7,521 nucleotides of DNA from Rhodospirillales bacterium (GCA_023266795.1 JAHFPI010000090.1:1-7521), one strand, 5' to 3'. Positions 1 through 5,783 are shown, counted from the stretch's first letter. The notes: generated by a model from the sequence alone, not told the origin. Translations and numbers: made by a program.

Positions 1-1780
1 TCGGGCCGGCGGCAAGCTTCACGCTCCCCACTTTGGAGGCGATGATATTCACGGTAGCGCCCGCATCCGTGGCGGCCCTGTTGATCTTCTCGATCACAGC
101 GCCGTCTGAACCGTTGGCGATCAGAATGCCGATGGCGCGCCCCATGAGCGTGTCTTTCATCTTGCCGATGATCTGCAGGGCGGGCGAGGGCGCCATCTCC
201 TTCACCGGTGCTGCAGCCACCGGCGCATCCGGAATTTTTTCGAACCCGAGGCCCGCGGCGACCCGCCTGGCAAGGCTCTCTTCAATATGTCGCAAATGAC
301 CGACTATCGCTTCACGCACGTGCAGATGTTCGACCTTGGAAAGCTCAAACACCAGGGCCGAGGCGATGTGCGCCTGCTCATACTCCGTCTGGCTGAGGTA
401 GAACTGCCGGGCCTGGCTGTAATGGTCGGCGAAGCTCTCAGCCCGGAGGCGGCCTTTCTCGCCTGTTTCAGCTGGCGCAGCGCTACGAAAACCGCTGGCC
501 GGTGTTTCGCGCGGTGAGTTGCCGGACAGGGAGTTGGGCTCATAGGCGACACGCCCCGCCGGCTGTGTCATCTGCATGTGTCCGTCGCGTTGCTGGTTGG
601 AGAGCGGGCACTGGGGGGCGTTGATCGGAATCTGGTGGAAATTGGGCGAACCCAGGCGCGAGAGCTGTGTGTCGGAGTAGGAGAATAAGCGTCCTTGCAG
701 CAGCGGGTCATTGGAGAAGTCAATGCCTGGCACGATATTGGCAGGGCAGAAAGCGACCTGTTCGGTTTCAGCGAAGAAATTGTCCGGCCAGCGATTCAGC
801 ACCAGGCGGCCGATCACTTTTAAGGGAACCAGTTCCTCGGGAATCAGCTTGGTGGCGTCCAGGTGATCGAACGGAAATTTCTCTGCTTCCTGCTGCGTGA
901 AAAGCTGGACCGCGAATTCCCACTCGGGGAAGTTGCCCGTTGTGACGGCCTCGAACATATCGCGGCGGTGGAAGTCCGGATCGGCGCCGGAGATCTTGAC
1001 TGTCTCGTCCCAGATGGTGGACTGCAGGCCGAGCTTGGGACGCCAGTGGAATTTGACGAAGGTCGATGCGCCGGCATCGTTGATCAGCCGGAAACTGTGC
1101 ACGCCAAAGCCTTCGATCATCCGCAGCGAACGCGGTATTGTGCGATCGGACATGATCCACATTACCATGTGCATGGATTCAGGCGTGAGTGAAATGAAAT
1201 CCCAGAAGGTGTCGTGGGCGGTCGCCGATTGCGGAAAGCCGCGGTCGGGCTCCATCTTTACGGCATGGATGAGGTCGGGAAATTTGATGGCATCCTGGAT
1301 GAAGAATACCGGGATGTTGTTGCCGACCAGGTCCCAGTTGCCTTCCCTGGTATAGAACTTGACGGCAAATCCGCGTACGTCGCGAGGGGTGTCTACCGAA
1401 CCCGCTCCGCCAGCGACGGTCGATAGACGGACAAACACGGGCGTTCTCTCACCTGTCTCGGTGAGTATGCTGGCAGTGGTGTATTGTTTCAACGAGGTGG
1501 TCAGTTCGAAGAATCCATGCGCACCTGTCGCCCGGGCGTGGACGATGCGCTCGGGAATACGCTCGTGATCGAAGTGCATGATTTTTTCGCGCAGGATGAA
1601 ATCTTCCAGCAGCGTGGGCCCTTTCGGATTGGCCCGGAGTGAGTTTTGATTGTCGGACAGGGCGACGCCCTGGTTAGTGGTGAGGGCGGGGTGCTCTCCG
1701 CCGGCGGTCTGGTGCAGCTCGCCGCCGGCAGCCATGCCTCTTTCCCGGTTGCGTATTCCTGAATCAATGGTTGTACTCAT
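1..1780 (-). CDS. katE: Large-subunit (clade 2, KatE/HPII-type) haem catalase, 3' end cut by window edge
   Basis: Cytoplasmic haem enzyme that breaks down hydrogen peroxide to water and oxygen. The minus strand reads as one open frame of 593 codons from the ATG at 1780-1778 to the left edge. The haem-pocket residues are in place: the distal His81 in VHARATGAHG, Asn154 in LVGNNIPVFFIQD, and the proximal Arg364 and Tyr368 in RLFSYSDTQLSRLG. The spacing of His81, Asn154 and Tyr368 (73 and 287 residues from the His) equals that of E. coli HPII His128, Asn201 and Tyr415, as I recall those numbers. From about residue 533 the protein continues as IIGKMKDTLMGRAIGILIAN, which begins the C-terminal flavodoxin/DJ-1-like domain found only in large-subunit catalases. 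That domain is cut off here, and about 100 or more residues should lie outside. The N-terminus is about 47 residues shorter than in HPII. Two local oddities are Cys345 where HPII has its Tyr-crosslinking His392, and Ala84 where HARG is usual. The gene is GC-rich compared with the genes to its right. Confidence 0.96.
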   Translation of the reverse strand, partial: MSTTIDSGIRNRERGMAAGGELHQTAGGEHPALTTNQGVALSDNQNSLRANPKGPTLLEDFILREKIMHFDHERIPERIVHARATGAHGFFELTTSLKQYTTASILTETGERTPVFVRLSTVAGGAGSVDTPRDVRGFAVKFYTREGNWDLVGNNIPVFFIQDAIKFPDLIHAVKMEPDRGFPQSATAHDTFWDFISLTPESMHMVMWIMSDRTIPRSLRMIEGFGVHSFRLINDAGASTFVKFHWRPKLGLQSTIWDETVKISGADPDFHRRDMFEAVTTGNFPEWEFAVQLFTQQEAEKFPFDHLDATKLIPEELVPLKVIGRLVLNRWPDNFFAETEQVAFCPANIVPGIDFSNDPLLQGRLFSYSDTQLSRLGSPNFHQIPINAPQCPLSNQQRDGHMQMTQPAGRVAYEPNSLSGNSPRETPASGFRSAAPAETGEKGRLRAESFADHYSQARQFYLSQTEYEQAHIASALVFELSKVEHLHVREAIVGHLRHIEESLARRVAAGLGFEKIPDAPVAAAPVKEMAPSPALQIIGKMKDTLMGRAIGILIANGSDGAVIEKINRAATDAGATVNIIASKVGSVKLAAGP

Positions 1781-1789
1781 GATCGACAA

Positions 1790-1796
1790 CCTCCTT
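1790..1796 (-). promoter_or_regulatory. Ribosome binding site of katE
   Basis: On the minus strand the sequence AAGGAGG lies nine bases before the ATG at 1780-1778. It is a full-strength Shine-Dalgarno site and fixes the catalase start. The protein from this start begins MSTTIDSGIRNRERG. Confidence 0.85.
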
Positions 1797-1867
1797 AAAA
1801 GTTTCAAGATCCTGACATTGAGCTGGCAGTTCGAAATTCTTCATTCCGGAAGGGAATACCCTCGATA

Positions 1868-1879
1868 TTTTGCGCAAAA
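1868..1879. repeat. Perfect 12-bp palindrome upstream of katE
   Basis: TTTTGCGCAAAA is a perfect palindrome about 90 bases upstream of the katE start codon. Its position fits a regulator site for katE, but it matches no operator I can name. A second, weaker inverted pair (ATTCC / GGAAT at 1843-1847 and 1853-1857) lies closer to the gene. Confidence 0.35.
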
Positions 1880-2127
1880 CCGCTCATGGCAATTCATCCA
1901 GTTGACGATTTCAGCGGCGCCGTTCGTTAGCTATAATATCTGCATATAATTAAACCGAGTCTTTGGCATTATGGGATCGGCAGTTGTAGAATTACCCACA
2001 GCGGCAGATGAAATTCATCCGCGTTACCAGGGCTAGATGTTCCCCCGGACGGTAAATAGGGGTATACTGGGGCTGTTTGTTCTTTGCAATTGACAGTAAC
2101 GATTAGAATAAGCGCAGGTGTCATATA

Positions 2128-2322
2128 ATGAATGGAAATAACCGTGAAAATATCAAGCCGGGCGCACGCGTGCTGATAGTGCAGAAACAGGATCAGAGAA
2201 CAGAAAAATTAACCGAGGGCATAGTCAAAGATATTCTGACCAATTCTCCCACTCACCCGCACGGAATAAAAGTCCGGCTTACCGATGGTATTGTGGGCAG
2301 GGTAAAGCAGGTCCTTGCTTAG
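2128..2322 (+). CDS. ywbE: YwbE family protein (DUF2196)
   Basis: A 64-residue soluble protein recognised as the YwbE family, which is widespread in Bacillota and other bacteria and has no settled biochemical function. Family features seen here are the N-terminal INxGxxV-like segment (IKPGARVLIVQKQDQ), the central TEGIVKDILTNSPTHPHGIKV segment with its SPxHPHGIKVRL core, and the terminal GxVGRVKQVL segment. The length is normal for the family, so the gene is complete. The start is ATG at 2128, preceded by a weak site (AGGTG around 2116-2120). The gene is followed after 86 bases by the ArsC-like gene on the same strand with no terminator hairpin between, so the two may be co-transcribed. Its divergent position beside katE is not evidence of a shared role. 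Confidence 0.9.
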   Translation: MNGNNRENIKPGARVLIVQKQDQRTEKLTEGIVKDILTNSPTHPHGIKVRLTDGIVGRVKQVLA

Positions 2323-2408
2323 AGGATTATTGGGCATCTGCGGTACCCGGTGCAAACGGTTGTCACGGATAGTGCGGATCTAGAACGATTAGTAACGAGG
2401 TTGCCACG

Positions 2409-2747
2409 GTGAACATTCAAATATACGGAAGAAGCAAATGCTTTGACACCCGGAAAGCGGAAAGATATTTTAAGGAACGCAACATCAAGTTTCAGAGCAT
2501 CGATATAGACCGGTACGGTTTGAGCAAGGGCGAGCTGGCCAGCGTAAAGGCGGCTATAGGCATCGAGAATCTGCTGGATGTTGACGGCAAAGAATATGAA
2601 CGGCTGAATTTAAAATATATCCGCACCGGTGAGACGAGAGAAGAGATGCTGTTAAATAATCCGGGGCTGTATGTTTCACCAATCGTGCGCAACGGCAAGC
2701 AGGCTACCATCGGCTACAAGCCGGATGTGTGGAAAGACTGGACATAA
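2409..2747 (+). CDS. ArsC/Spx-like thioredoxin-fold protein with a single active-site cysteine
   Basis: A 112-residue protein of the ArsC/Spx/YffB family. The N-terminal strand and loop carry GRSKCFDTRKAERYF, with Cys11 in a C-x-x-T motif where Spx has C-x-x-C. The family's C-terminal signature follows: YVSPIVRNGKQATIGYKPDVWKDW at about residues 88-111, with the cis-Pro in SPIVR and the IGY-x-x-x-x-W ending. Cys11 is the only cysteine in the protein, so intramolecular disulfide chemistry like that of pI258-type ArsC is not possible. Any redox role would depend on glutathione-like thiols, a glutaredoxin or a partner protein. The start is GTG at 2409, with GAGG at 2397-2400 placed eight bases ahead. 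No ars-operon genes (arsR, arsB, acr3) are adjacent, so arsenate reduction is only a family-level guess. An uncharacterised thiol-redox or transcription-linked protein is as likely. Confidence 0.85.
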   Translation: MNIQIYGRSKCFDTRKAERYFKERNIKFQSIDIDRYGLSKGELASVKAAIGIENLLDVDGKEYERLNLKYIRTGETREEMLLNNPGLYVSPIVRNGKQATIGYKPDVWKDWT

Positions 2748-2807
2748 TCAATAACTCCGATCGTCTTATAGCTCAATTAAGGATGGCGTGACTATGCGTC
2801 ATCTTTT

Positions 2808-3377
2808 TTGTCACTTCACTCCCGGTTATCAACTAGAAATCTTGCATGTGGCCGGGCATCCAACCTGCTGTTGGGCTATTTCTCAGCCTATGTGATCATG
2901 TTCGCCCTGGGTATTATCTCCTACAGGTGCGGTATTATGGATCGGATCGACTACAATACGGGGAGGAGATGGTTTGCCGCCTCATTGATTATCGGTGTGC
3001 CGCTCTGGGTTGTTATCATACTCTTTGGCGGTCCGGCGAAAGGGATCTGGTTAATTAACGGCGGCTTGAACTGGCAGGCCCTTGCCTATGCCTTCTGGGA
3101 ATCCTTTGTCTGCGTGGCGACTATAATCGGGCTTATCAATATCTTCAAACACCGCTACAATAAACAAAATTCTTTTCAGAAGTTCCTATCCGACAATGCG
3201 TTCGGGGTCTTCGTTTTTCATGCTCCCCTGCTTATCAGCATATCGGTTTTGTTCAAAGGGATTGAGCTTCATCCACTACTGAAGTTTGTCATGATATCGT
3301 TTATCGCCCTGCCCACGAGCTTTATCTTTTCATATCTGATCAGGCGGGCAGGCTTCCTCCGCAAAATATTTTCGTAA
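2808..3377 (+). pseudogene. Acyltransferase-3 family membrane protein, C-terminal remnant
   Basis: The frame encodes the C-terminal part of an integral membrane acyltransferase of the acyltransferase-3 / MdoC (OpgC)-like family, which O-acylates glycans or other envelope molecules. Recognisable homology begins near 2862 with LLLGYFSAYVIMFALGIISYR and runs to the stop at 3377. About five hydrophobic spans are visible, at roughly residues 21-40, 53-73, 91-110, 128-149 and 155-177. The segment with AFGVFVFHAPLL matches the usual late family motif. Full-length members have about 350-400 residues and ten helices. The N-terminal half, which carries the catalytic His, is absent: only about 60 bases separate this frame from the preceding gene, and an in-frame TAA lies at 2778-2780. 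The only usable start in the right place is TTG at 2808, with no clear ribosome site. I infer a 5'-deleted, non-functional relic. The first 18 or so residues of the open frame resemble nothing and probably lie outside the original gene. Confidence 0.75.
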
Positions 3378-3482
3378 ACCGTATTTCCCTTTGGCCTGAC
3401 AGCGACTATAAGCCCCCTTTATCTTTATCCCCGCTTCTGGTTTCTCATGAATCCCTGGCGGGCTATATGCGTATATGATTAT

Positions 3483-3501
3483 CCTGTCTAAATAGGGCAG
3501 G
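3483..3501 (+). repeat. Small hairpin overlapping the AGGAGG site
   Basis: CCTGTC (3483-3488) can pair with GGCAGG (3496-3501), with one G-U pair, across a seven-base loop. The 3' arm overlaps the first bases of the AGGAGG at 3499-3504. The stem is short and its function is unknown. Confidence 0.3.
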
Positions 3502-3561
3502 AGGTCATATGCCTATAAAAAATATGCAACTGTGGCCACACTTGCCCTGCTTGCCGTTTAG
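3499..3561 (+). pseudogene. Possible decayed 5' end of a secreted-protein gene
   Basis: A strong AGGAGG at 3499-3504 is followed by ATG at 3509. In the frame offset from that ATG, bases 3514-3558 read YKKYATVATLALLAV and then hit TAG at 3559-3561. Two lysines followed by an Ala/Leu/Val-rich stretch look like the start of a Sec signal peptide. Joining it to the ATG needs a single-base shift, and nothing recognisable follows the stop. This fits a gene that lost its reading frame and most of its body. It could also be coincidence, since the stretch is only 15 codons. Confidence 0.3.
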
Positions 3562-3624
3562 CGGAGAGGCGAAAAAAACACTATTTACTGATTTTCCTTT
3601 CACAAAAAAATCTTATTTACACTA

Positions 3625-3653
3625 TTGGCAACCGTTTAATACAGATGTATTAT
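3625..3653 (+). promoter_or_regulatory. SigA-type promoter of the blaI-RR-HK operon
   Basis: TTGGCA at 3625-3630 and TATTAT at 3648-3653 are separated by exactly 17 bases, matching a housekeeping promoter with one or two mismatches per box. Transcription would begin near 3660, giving a leader of about 37 bases before the ATG at 3697. The palindrome at 3637-3652 fills most of the spacer and overlaps the -10 box, which is the usual position for a repressor site. Confidence 0.65.
3637..3652. promoter_or_regulatory. BlaI/MecI-type operator (TACA-N2-TGTA)
   Basis: TAATACAGATGTATTA is a perfect 7-2-7 inverted repeat around GA. Its core TACA-GA-TGTA fits the TACA/TGTA dyad recognised by BlaI and MecI. 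It sits between the -35 and -10 boxes of the promoter directly upstream of a gene for a BlaI-family protein. This strongly suggests negative autoregulation of the whole regulator operon. Confidence 0.7.
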
Positions 3654-3662
3654 GCAATCAAT

Positions 3663-3680
3663 CTAACACGCTTGTGTTAG
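3663..3680. promoter_or_regulatory. Second perfect inverted repeat in the leader of the operon
   Basis: CTAACAC (3663-3669) and GTGTTAG (3674-3680) form a perfect 7-4-7 dyad around GCTT. It lies just after the predicted start of transcription and ends 16 bases before the ATG. It could be a second operator for the repressor or the response regulator, or a seven-pair hairpin in the leader RNA just ahead of the ribosome site at 3683-3689. It does not carry the TACA/TGTA core, so a different protein or an RNA role is possible. Confidence 0.5.
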
Positions 3681-3696
3681 TAGAAAGGGCGATTAT

Positions 3697-4068
3697 ATGA
3701 AAAGGCTTCCCGAAGCAGAATTTCAAGTGATGAAGGCTATCTGGGCCTACGAGCCGCCAGGAACCTCATCTATGGTAATGGGGCATTTGTCGGGAGAAAA
3801 AAGCTGGCCTATACAGTCGGTTGTCACATTACTTAGCAGGTTGGTAGAAAAGGGGTTCTTACGCTCAGAAAAAAAAGGCAAGGAAAGACTGTATTATCCA
3901 CTCGTTTCAAAGGAAGATTATCTCCAATTTGAAACCAAGAATTTTGTTAAGCAATACCATGAAAATTCATTGATCAGTCTGCTATCGACGCTTCATCAAG
4001 ACAAGGAATTGACTGACGAAGATTTAGACGACTTGCAAGAATGGATAAGGAAACGGAGGCCTGACTAA
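3697..4068 (+). CDS. BlaI/MecI-family winged-helix transcriptional repressor
   Basis: A 123-residue protein, the normal length for BlaI and MecI dimeric repressors of beta-lactam resistance genes. The N-terminal winged helix (about residues 3-72) shows LPEAEFQVMKAIWAYEP, then the recognition-helix segment WPIQSVVTLLSRLVEKGFL and the wing (KKGKERLYYPLVSKEDY). The C-terminal helices (about 80-118) end with LTDEDLDDLQEWIRK and should form the dimer arm. There is no cysteine, so the CopY zinc motif is absent and a CopY call is unlikely. By alignment from memory, the Asn-Phe bond that BlaR1 or MecR1 triggers for cleavage (residues 101-102 in the staphylococcal proteins) is Thr98-Leu99 here. The ribosome site is GAAAGGG at 3683-3689. 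The stop overlaps the next start by one base (TAATG), so the gene is translationally linked to the response regulator. Its likely target is the operator at 3637-3652. Beta-lactam specificity is not supported by any neighbour. Confidence 0.9.
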   Translation: MKRLPEAEFQVMKAIWAYEPPGTSSMVMGHLSGEKSWPIQSVVTLLSRLVEKGFLRSEKKGKERLYYPLVSKEDYLQFETKNFVKQYHENSLISLLSTLHQDKELTDEDLDDLQEWIRKRRPD

Positions 4069-4754
4069 TGCCACGGATATTTTTGGTTGAGGACGATAAG
4101 GCAATCGCTAAAAACCTTATGCTTTTGCTCCGCTCGGAGAGATTTACAGTCACCCACGCCCCTACGCGGGGTGAAGCCCTTGCCGCGCTTGCCGGGAATA
4201 AATTTGACTTGGCGTTGATTGATATTTCTTTGCCTGACGGAAATGGCTTTATGGTTTGCACGGAAATCAAAGAAACGCAAGATATTCCCGTTATCTTTCT
4301 GACGGCTTCCGGCGATGAGGCGAGTGTTGTTACCGGGCTGAACATGGGCGCGGACGACTATATTACCAAGCCTTTTCGTCCGCGTGAATTGATTGCGCGA
4401 ATTGGAACCGCCCTGCGAAAAAGCGGGCGTTCTGGGTCGGCTTTTGAAATCCGCGGGCTTTATGTCGATACGGCAAGCGGCGTTGTGAAAAAAAACGGCA
4501 ACGAGGTTTTCCTTTCAGCATTAGAATACCGCTTGTTGCTGGTGTTTATTAGCAACCCCAAAAGTATTATCACGAGGGGCAGGCTACTTGACGAATTGTG
4601 GGACGCGGCGGGCGAGTTTGTCAATGACAATACATTGACCGTGTACATCAAACGCTTGCGAGAGAAGATAGAGAACGACCCAGCAAGCCCGCAAATAATT
4701 CTGACCGTTCGCGGGACGGGGTATAGATTGGGGGGCGAGTATGCTTCGGAATAG
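4068..4754 (+). CDS. OmpR/PhoB-family response regulator
   Basis: A 228-residue cytoplasmic DNA-binding regulator controlled by phosphorylation. The receiver domain (about residues 3-113) has the acidic pair Asp9-Asp10 in LVEDDKAIAKN, the phospho-acceptor Asp52 in LIDISLPDGNGF, the switch Thr79 in FLTAS, and Lys101 in YITKPFRPREL. The winged-helix effector domain (about 128-222) contains LSALEYRLLLVFISNP, the recognition region NDNTLTVYIKRLREKIE and the closing VRGTGYRLG wing. All key residues are intact. The start is ATG at 4068, with CGGAGG at 4054-4059 eight bases ahead inside the repressor gene. The 3' end overlaps the kinase gene by 14 bases, so the cognate kinase is certainly the next gene. 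A plausible target is the TNACA-N4-TGTAA dyad at 5750-5763 ahead of the transporter, possibly together with its own operon. Confidence 0.95.
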   Translation: MPRIFLVEDDKAIAKNLMLLLRSERFTVTHAPTRGEALAALAGNKFDLALIDISLPDGNGFMVCTEIKETQDIPVIFLTASGDEASVVTGLNMGADDYITKPFRPRELIARIGTALRKSGRSGSAFEIRGLYVDTASGVVKKNGNEVFLSALEYRLLLVFISNPKSIITRGRLLDELWDAAGEFVNDNTLTVYIKRLREKIENDPASPQIILTVRGTGYRLGGEYASE

Positions 4755-5730
4755 AGAGTTTCGGCAGTTTGCCATTTTGTTCTCCTTAATGGCCGCCGCC
4801 GCTGTAATGCTGGGATTTGCAATAAATACGGCGGCAGGAATCCTTGCCATTGTTTCTGCCGCCGCCTTTGGCACAGCGTTTTTCGCGTTTACCAAAGCCC
4901 GATACAAAAGCATTGCACGGATTTCAAATCAAATCGACCTTGTGCTTCATAATGCTGACCATCTGTATATTAGTGAATCGGACGAGGGCGAACTTTCCAT
5001 TCTGCACAGCGAGATAACAAAAATGATGCTGCGTATTCGGGAGCAAAACGACGCGCTGAAAAAAGAAAAAGAACATCTTGCCGATTCGCTGGCCGACATA
5101 GCCCACCAACTCCGAACCCCGCTCACATCCGCGAACCTCATTCTGTCATTGTTTGCGAATAACCCCGATGAAAACGAGCGGAAAGCATTTGTGCGGGAAA
5201 CAGAGGAATTGCTTGTGCGGATGGATTGGCTGATTACTTCCCTATTGAAATTATCCCGCTTGGACGCGGGCATTGTGGCGTTCCAAAGCGAGCAGATAGA
5301 TGTAAACAACTTGATATGCGCCGCGCTTCGCCCGTTCCTAATCCCAATGGAACTGCACGATATTGATTTGCAAATAGATGCACCGAAAGGGATGATTATT
5401 CAGGGCGATTCAGGTTGGCTTTCGGAAGCAATTCAAAACATCCTCAAAAATTGCATGGAGAGCGCAGGCGAGAACGCGAAGATTGAGATTGTCTGCACGG
5501 ACAACCCACTGTTTACCGAGATTGCCATCCACGACAGCGGCGCGGGCTTTGAAAAAGAAGATTTACCCTGCCTGTTTGACAGGTTTTATCGTGGGAAAAA
5601 CCCAAACGCTACAGGATACGGGATTGGATTGGCTCTCTGCAAGATGATTATAACACGGCAGGGAGGGACGATTACCGCAAAAAATCACCCGCAGGGCGGC
5701 GCGATATTTGCCATTCGTTTCCCAAAGTGA
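4741..5730 (+). CDS. Sensor histidine kinase with minimal extracellular part (intramembrane-sensing type)
   Basis: A 329-residue membrane kinase that phosphorylates the response regulator upstream. Two hydrophobic segments at about residues 11-29 and 32-50 are joined by a turn of only a few residues, so there is practically no external sensor domain. A linker with the pattern DEGELSILHSEITKMMLRI (about 81-99) resembles a HAMP-like signalling helix. The dimerisation/phospho-acceptor domain has His122 in DIAHQLRTPLTSANL. The ATPase domain shows the N box (IQNILKNCMESA, with Asn233 and Asn237), G1 box DSGAGF (265-270), F box LFDRFYRG (278-285) and G2 box GYGIGLAL (292-299). All catalytic boxes are intact. 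The start ATG at 4741 lies inside the end of the regulator gene, with GGGGGCGAG just ahead. Kinases with this layout, such as BceS, usually sense through a neighbouring ABC transporter. Here an ABC ATPase and permease follow after 82 bases, which fits that model. Confidence 0.93.
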   Translation: MLRNREFRQFAILFSLMAAAAVMLGFAINTAAGILAIVSAAAFGTAFFAFTKARYKSIARISNQIDLVLHNADHLYISESDEGELSILHSEITKMMLRIREQNDALKKEKEHLADSLADIAHQLRTPLTSANLILSLFANNPDENERKAFVRETEELLVRMDWLITSLLKLSRLDAGIVAFQSEQIDVNNLICAALRPFLIPMELHDIDLQIDAPKGMIIQGDSGWLSEAIQNILKNCMESAGENAKIEIVCTDNPLFTEIAIHDSGAGFEKEDLPCLFDRFYRGKNPNATGYGIGLALCKMIITRQGGTITAKNHPQGGAIFAIRFPK

Positions 5731-5743
5731 CTAATCTCTCACC

Positions 5744-5783
5744 TGAAAGTCACAGAGATGTAAGTTGAAGGTTCTATTATATG
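5744..5783 (+). promoter_or_regulatory. Probable activator-dependent promoter of the ABC transporter genes
   Basis: Between the kinase stop (5730) and the ATPase start (5813) lies a gap of 82 bases with a -10-like TATTAT at 5775-5780. At 17 bases upstream there is only ACAGAG, a poor -35 box, as expected for a promoter that needs an activator. TGAAAGT (5744-5750) and TGAAGGT (5766-5772) form a loose direct repeat 22 bases apart. ATCTCT (5734-5739) and AGAGAT (5754-5759) form an inverted pair. No terminator with a T-run is seen, so read-through from the regulator operon is also possible. Confidence 0.45.
5750..5763. promoter_or_regulatory. Bce-like response-regulator box (TNACA-N4-TGTAA)
   Basis: TCACA-GAGA-TGTAA matches, as I recall it, the TNACA-N4-TGTAA consensus reported for BceR-type regulators that activate peptide-detoxification ABC transporters. 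It covers the position where the -35 box should be, 11 bases before the -10-like hexamer at 5775. The partnership of an intramembrane-sensing kinase with an ABC transporter makes this the best candidate binding site for the response regulator. The match is short and could arise by chance. Confidence 0.45.

Larger units (their letters stand above)
1781..2127. other. Divergent intergenic region between katE and the YwbE gene
   Basis: This stretch of 347 bases has no credible gene and must hold the promoters for both directions. AT-rich blocks with -10-like hexamers sit at 1932-1937 and 1945-1950 (both TATAAT on the plus strand), and TATACT is at 2063-2068. A perfect TTGACA lies at 2090-2095, but no -10 hexamer stands 16-18 bases after it. 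TTGACG at 1902-1907 likewise has no partner at the right distance. I therefore cannot place either start site firmly. A 12-base palindrome at 1868-1879 is listed separately. I see no clear PerR or Fur box, no riboswitch and no terminator. Confidence 0.6.
3378..3696 (+). other. Intergenic region between acyltransferase remnant and blaI-type gene
   Basis: This stretch of 319 bases holds no intact gene I would defend. Its left part (3378-3470) is plain, with a pyrimidine-rich run, and has no terminator hairpin with a T-run. TATATG occurs twice at 3464-3469 and 3472-3477. A possible decayed signal-peptide start follows at 3499-3561. From about 3570 the sequence turns AT-rich and contains the promoter and two palindromes that control the next operon. 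A 63-codon frame (3509-3700) spans the right part but runs straight through that promoter and is probably chance. Confidence 0.6.

Noticed and set aside
1..1500. Several plus-strand and other minus-strand frames of 60-150 codons inside the catalase gene
   Set aside because: They lie opposite or out of phase with a continuous, motif-complete catalase frame in GC-rich DNA, where shadow frames are common. None shows family motifs.
1932..1955. AT-rich TATAAT-containing stretch as a PerR box for katE
   Set aside because: Only half of the 15-base inverted consensus matches. The other half (AAACCGA) does not, so I do not call it.
2090..2129. TTGACA at 2090-2095 and TATAAT at 2124-2129 as the YwbE promoter
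   Set aside because: They are separated by 28 bases, and the TATAAT overlaps the start codon. TAGAAT at 2104-2109 is only eight bases away. Neither pair makes a normal promoter.
2323..2408. Terminator between the YwbE and ArsC-like genes
   Set aside because: The sequence around GGTACC makes only a trivial palindrome, and there is no stable stem followed by a T-run.
3509..3700. A 63-codon frame with AGGAGG ahead and an ATGA overlap with the repressor start
   Set aside because: The product resembles no protein, has no domain-like pattern, and the frame runs across a near-consensus promoter and two palindromes. The AGGAGG is also only four bases from its ATG. It is more likely chance than a leader gene.
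3697..4068. CopY-type copper repressor instead of BlaI
   Set aside because: The protein has no cysteine, so the CxC-x4-CxC metal site is missing, and no copper ATPase gene is nearby.
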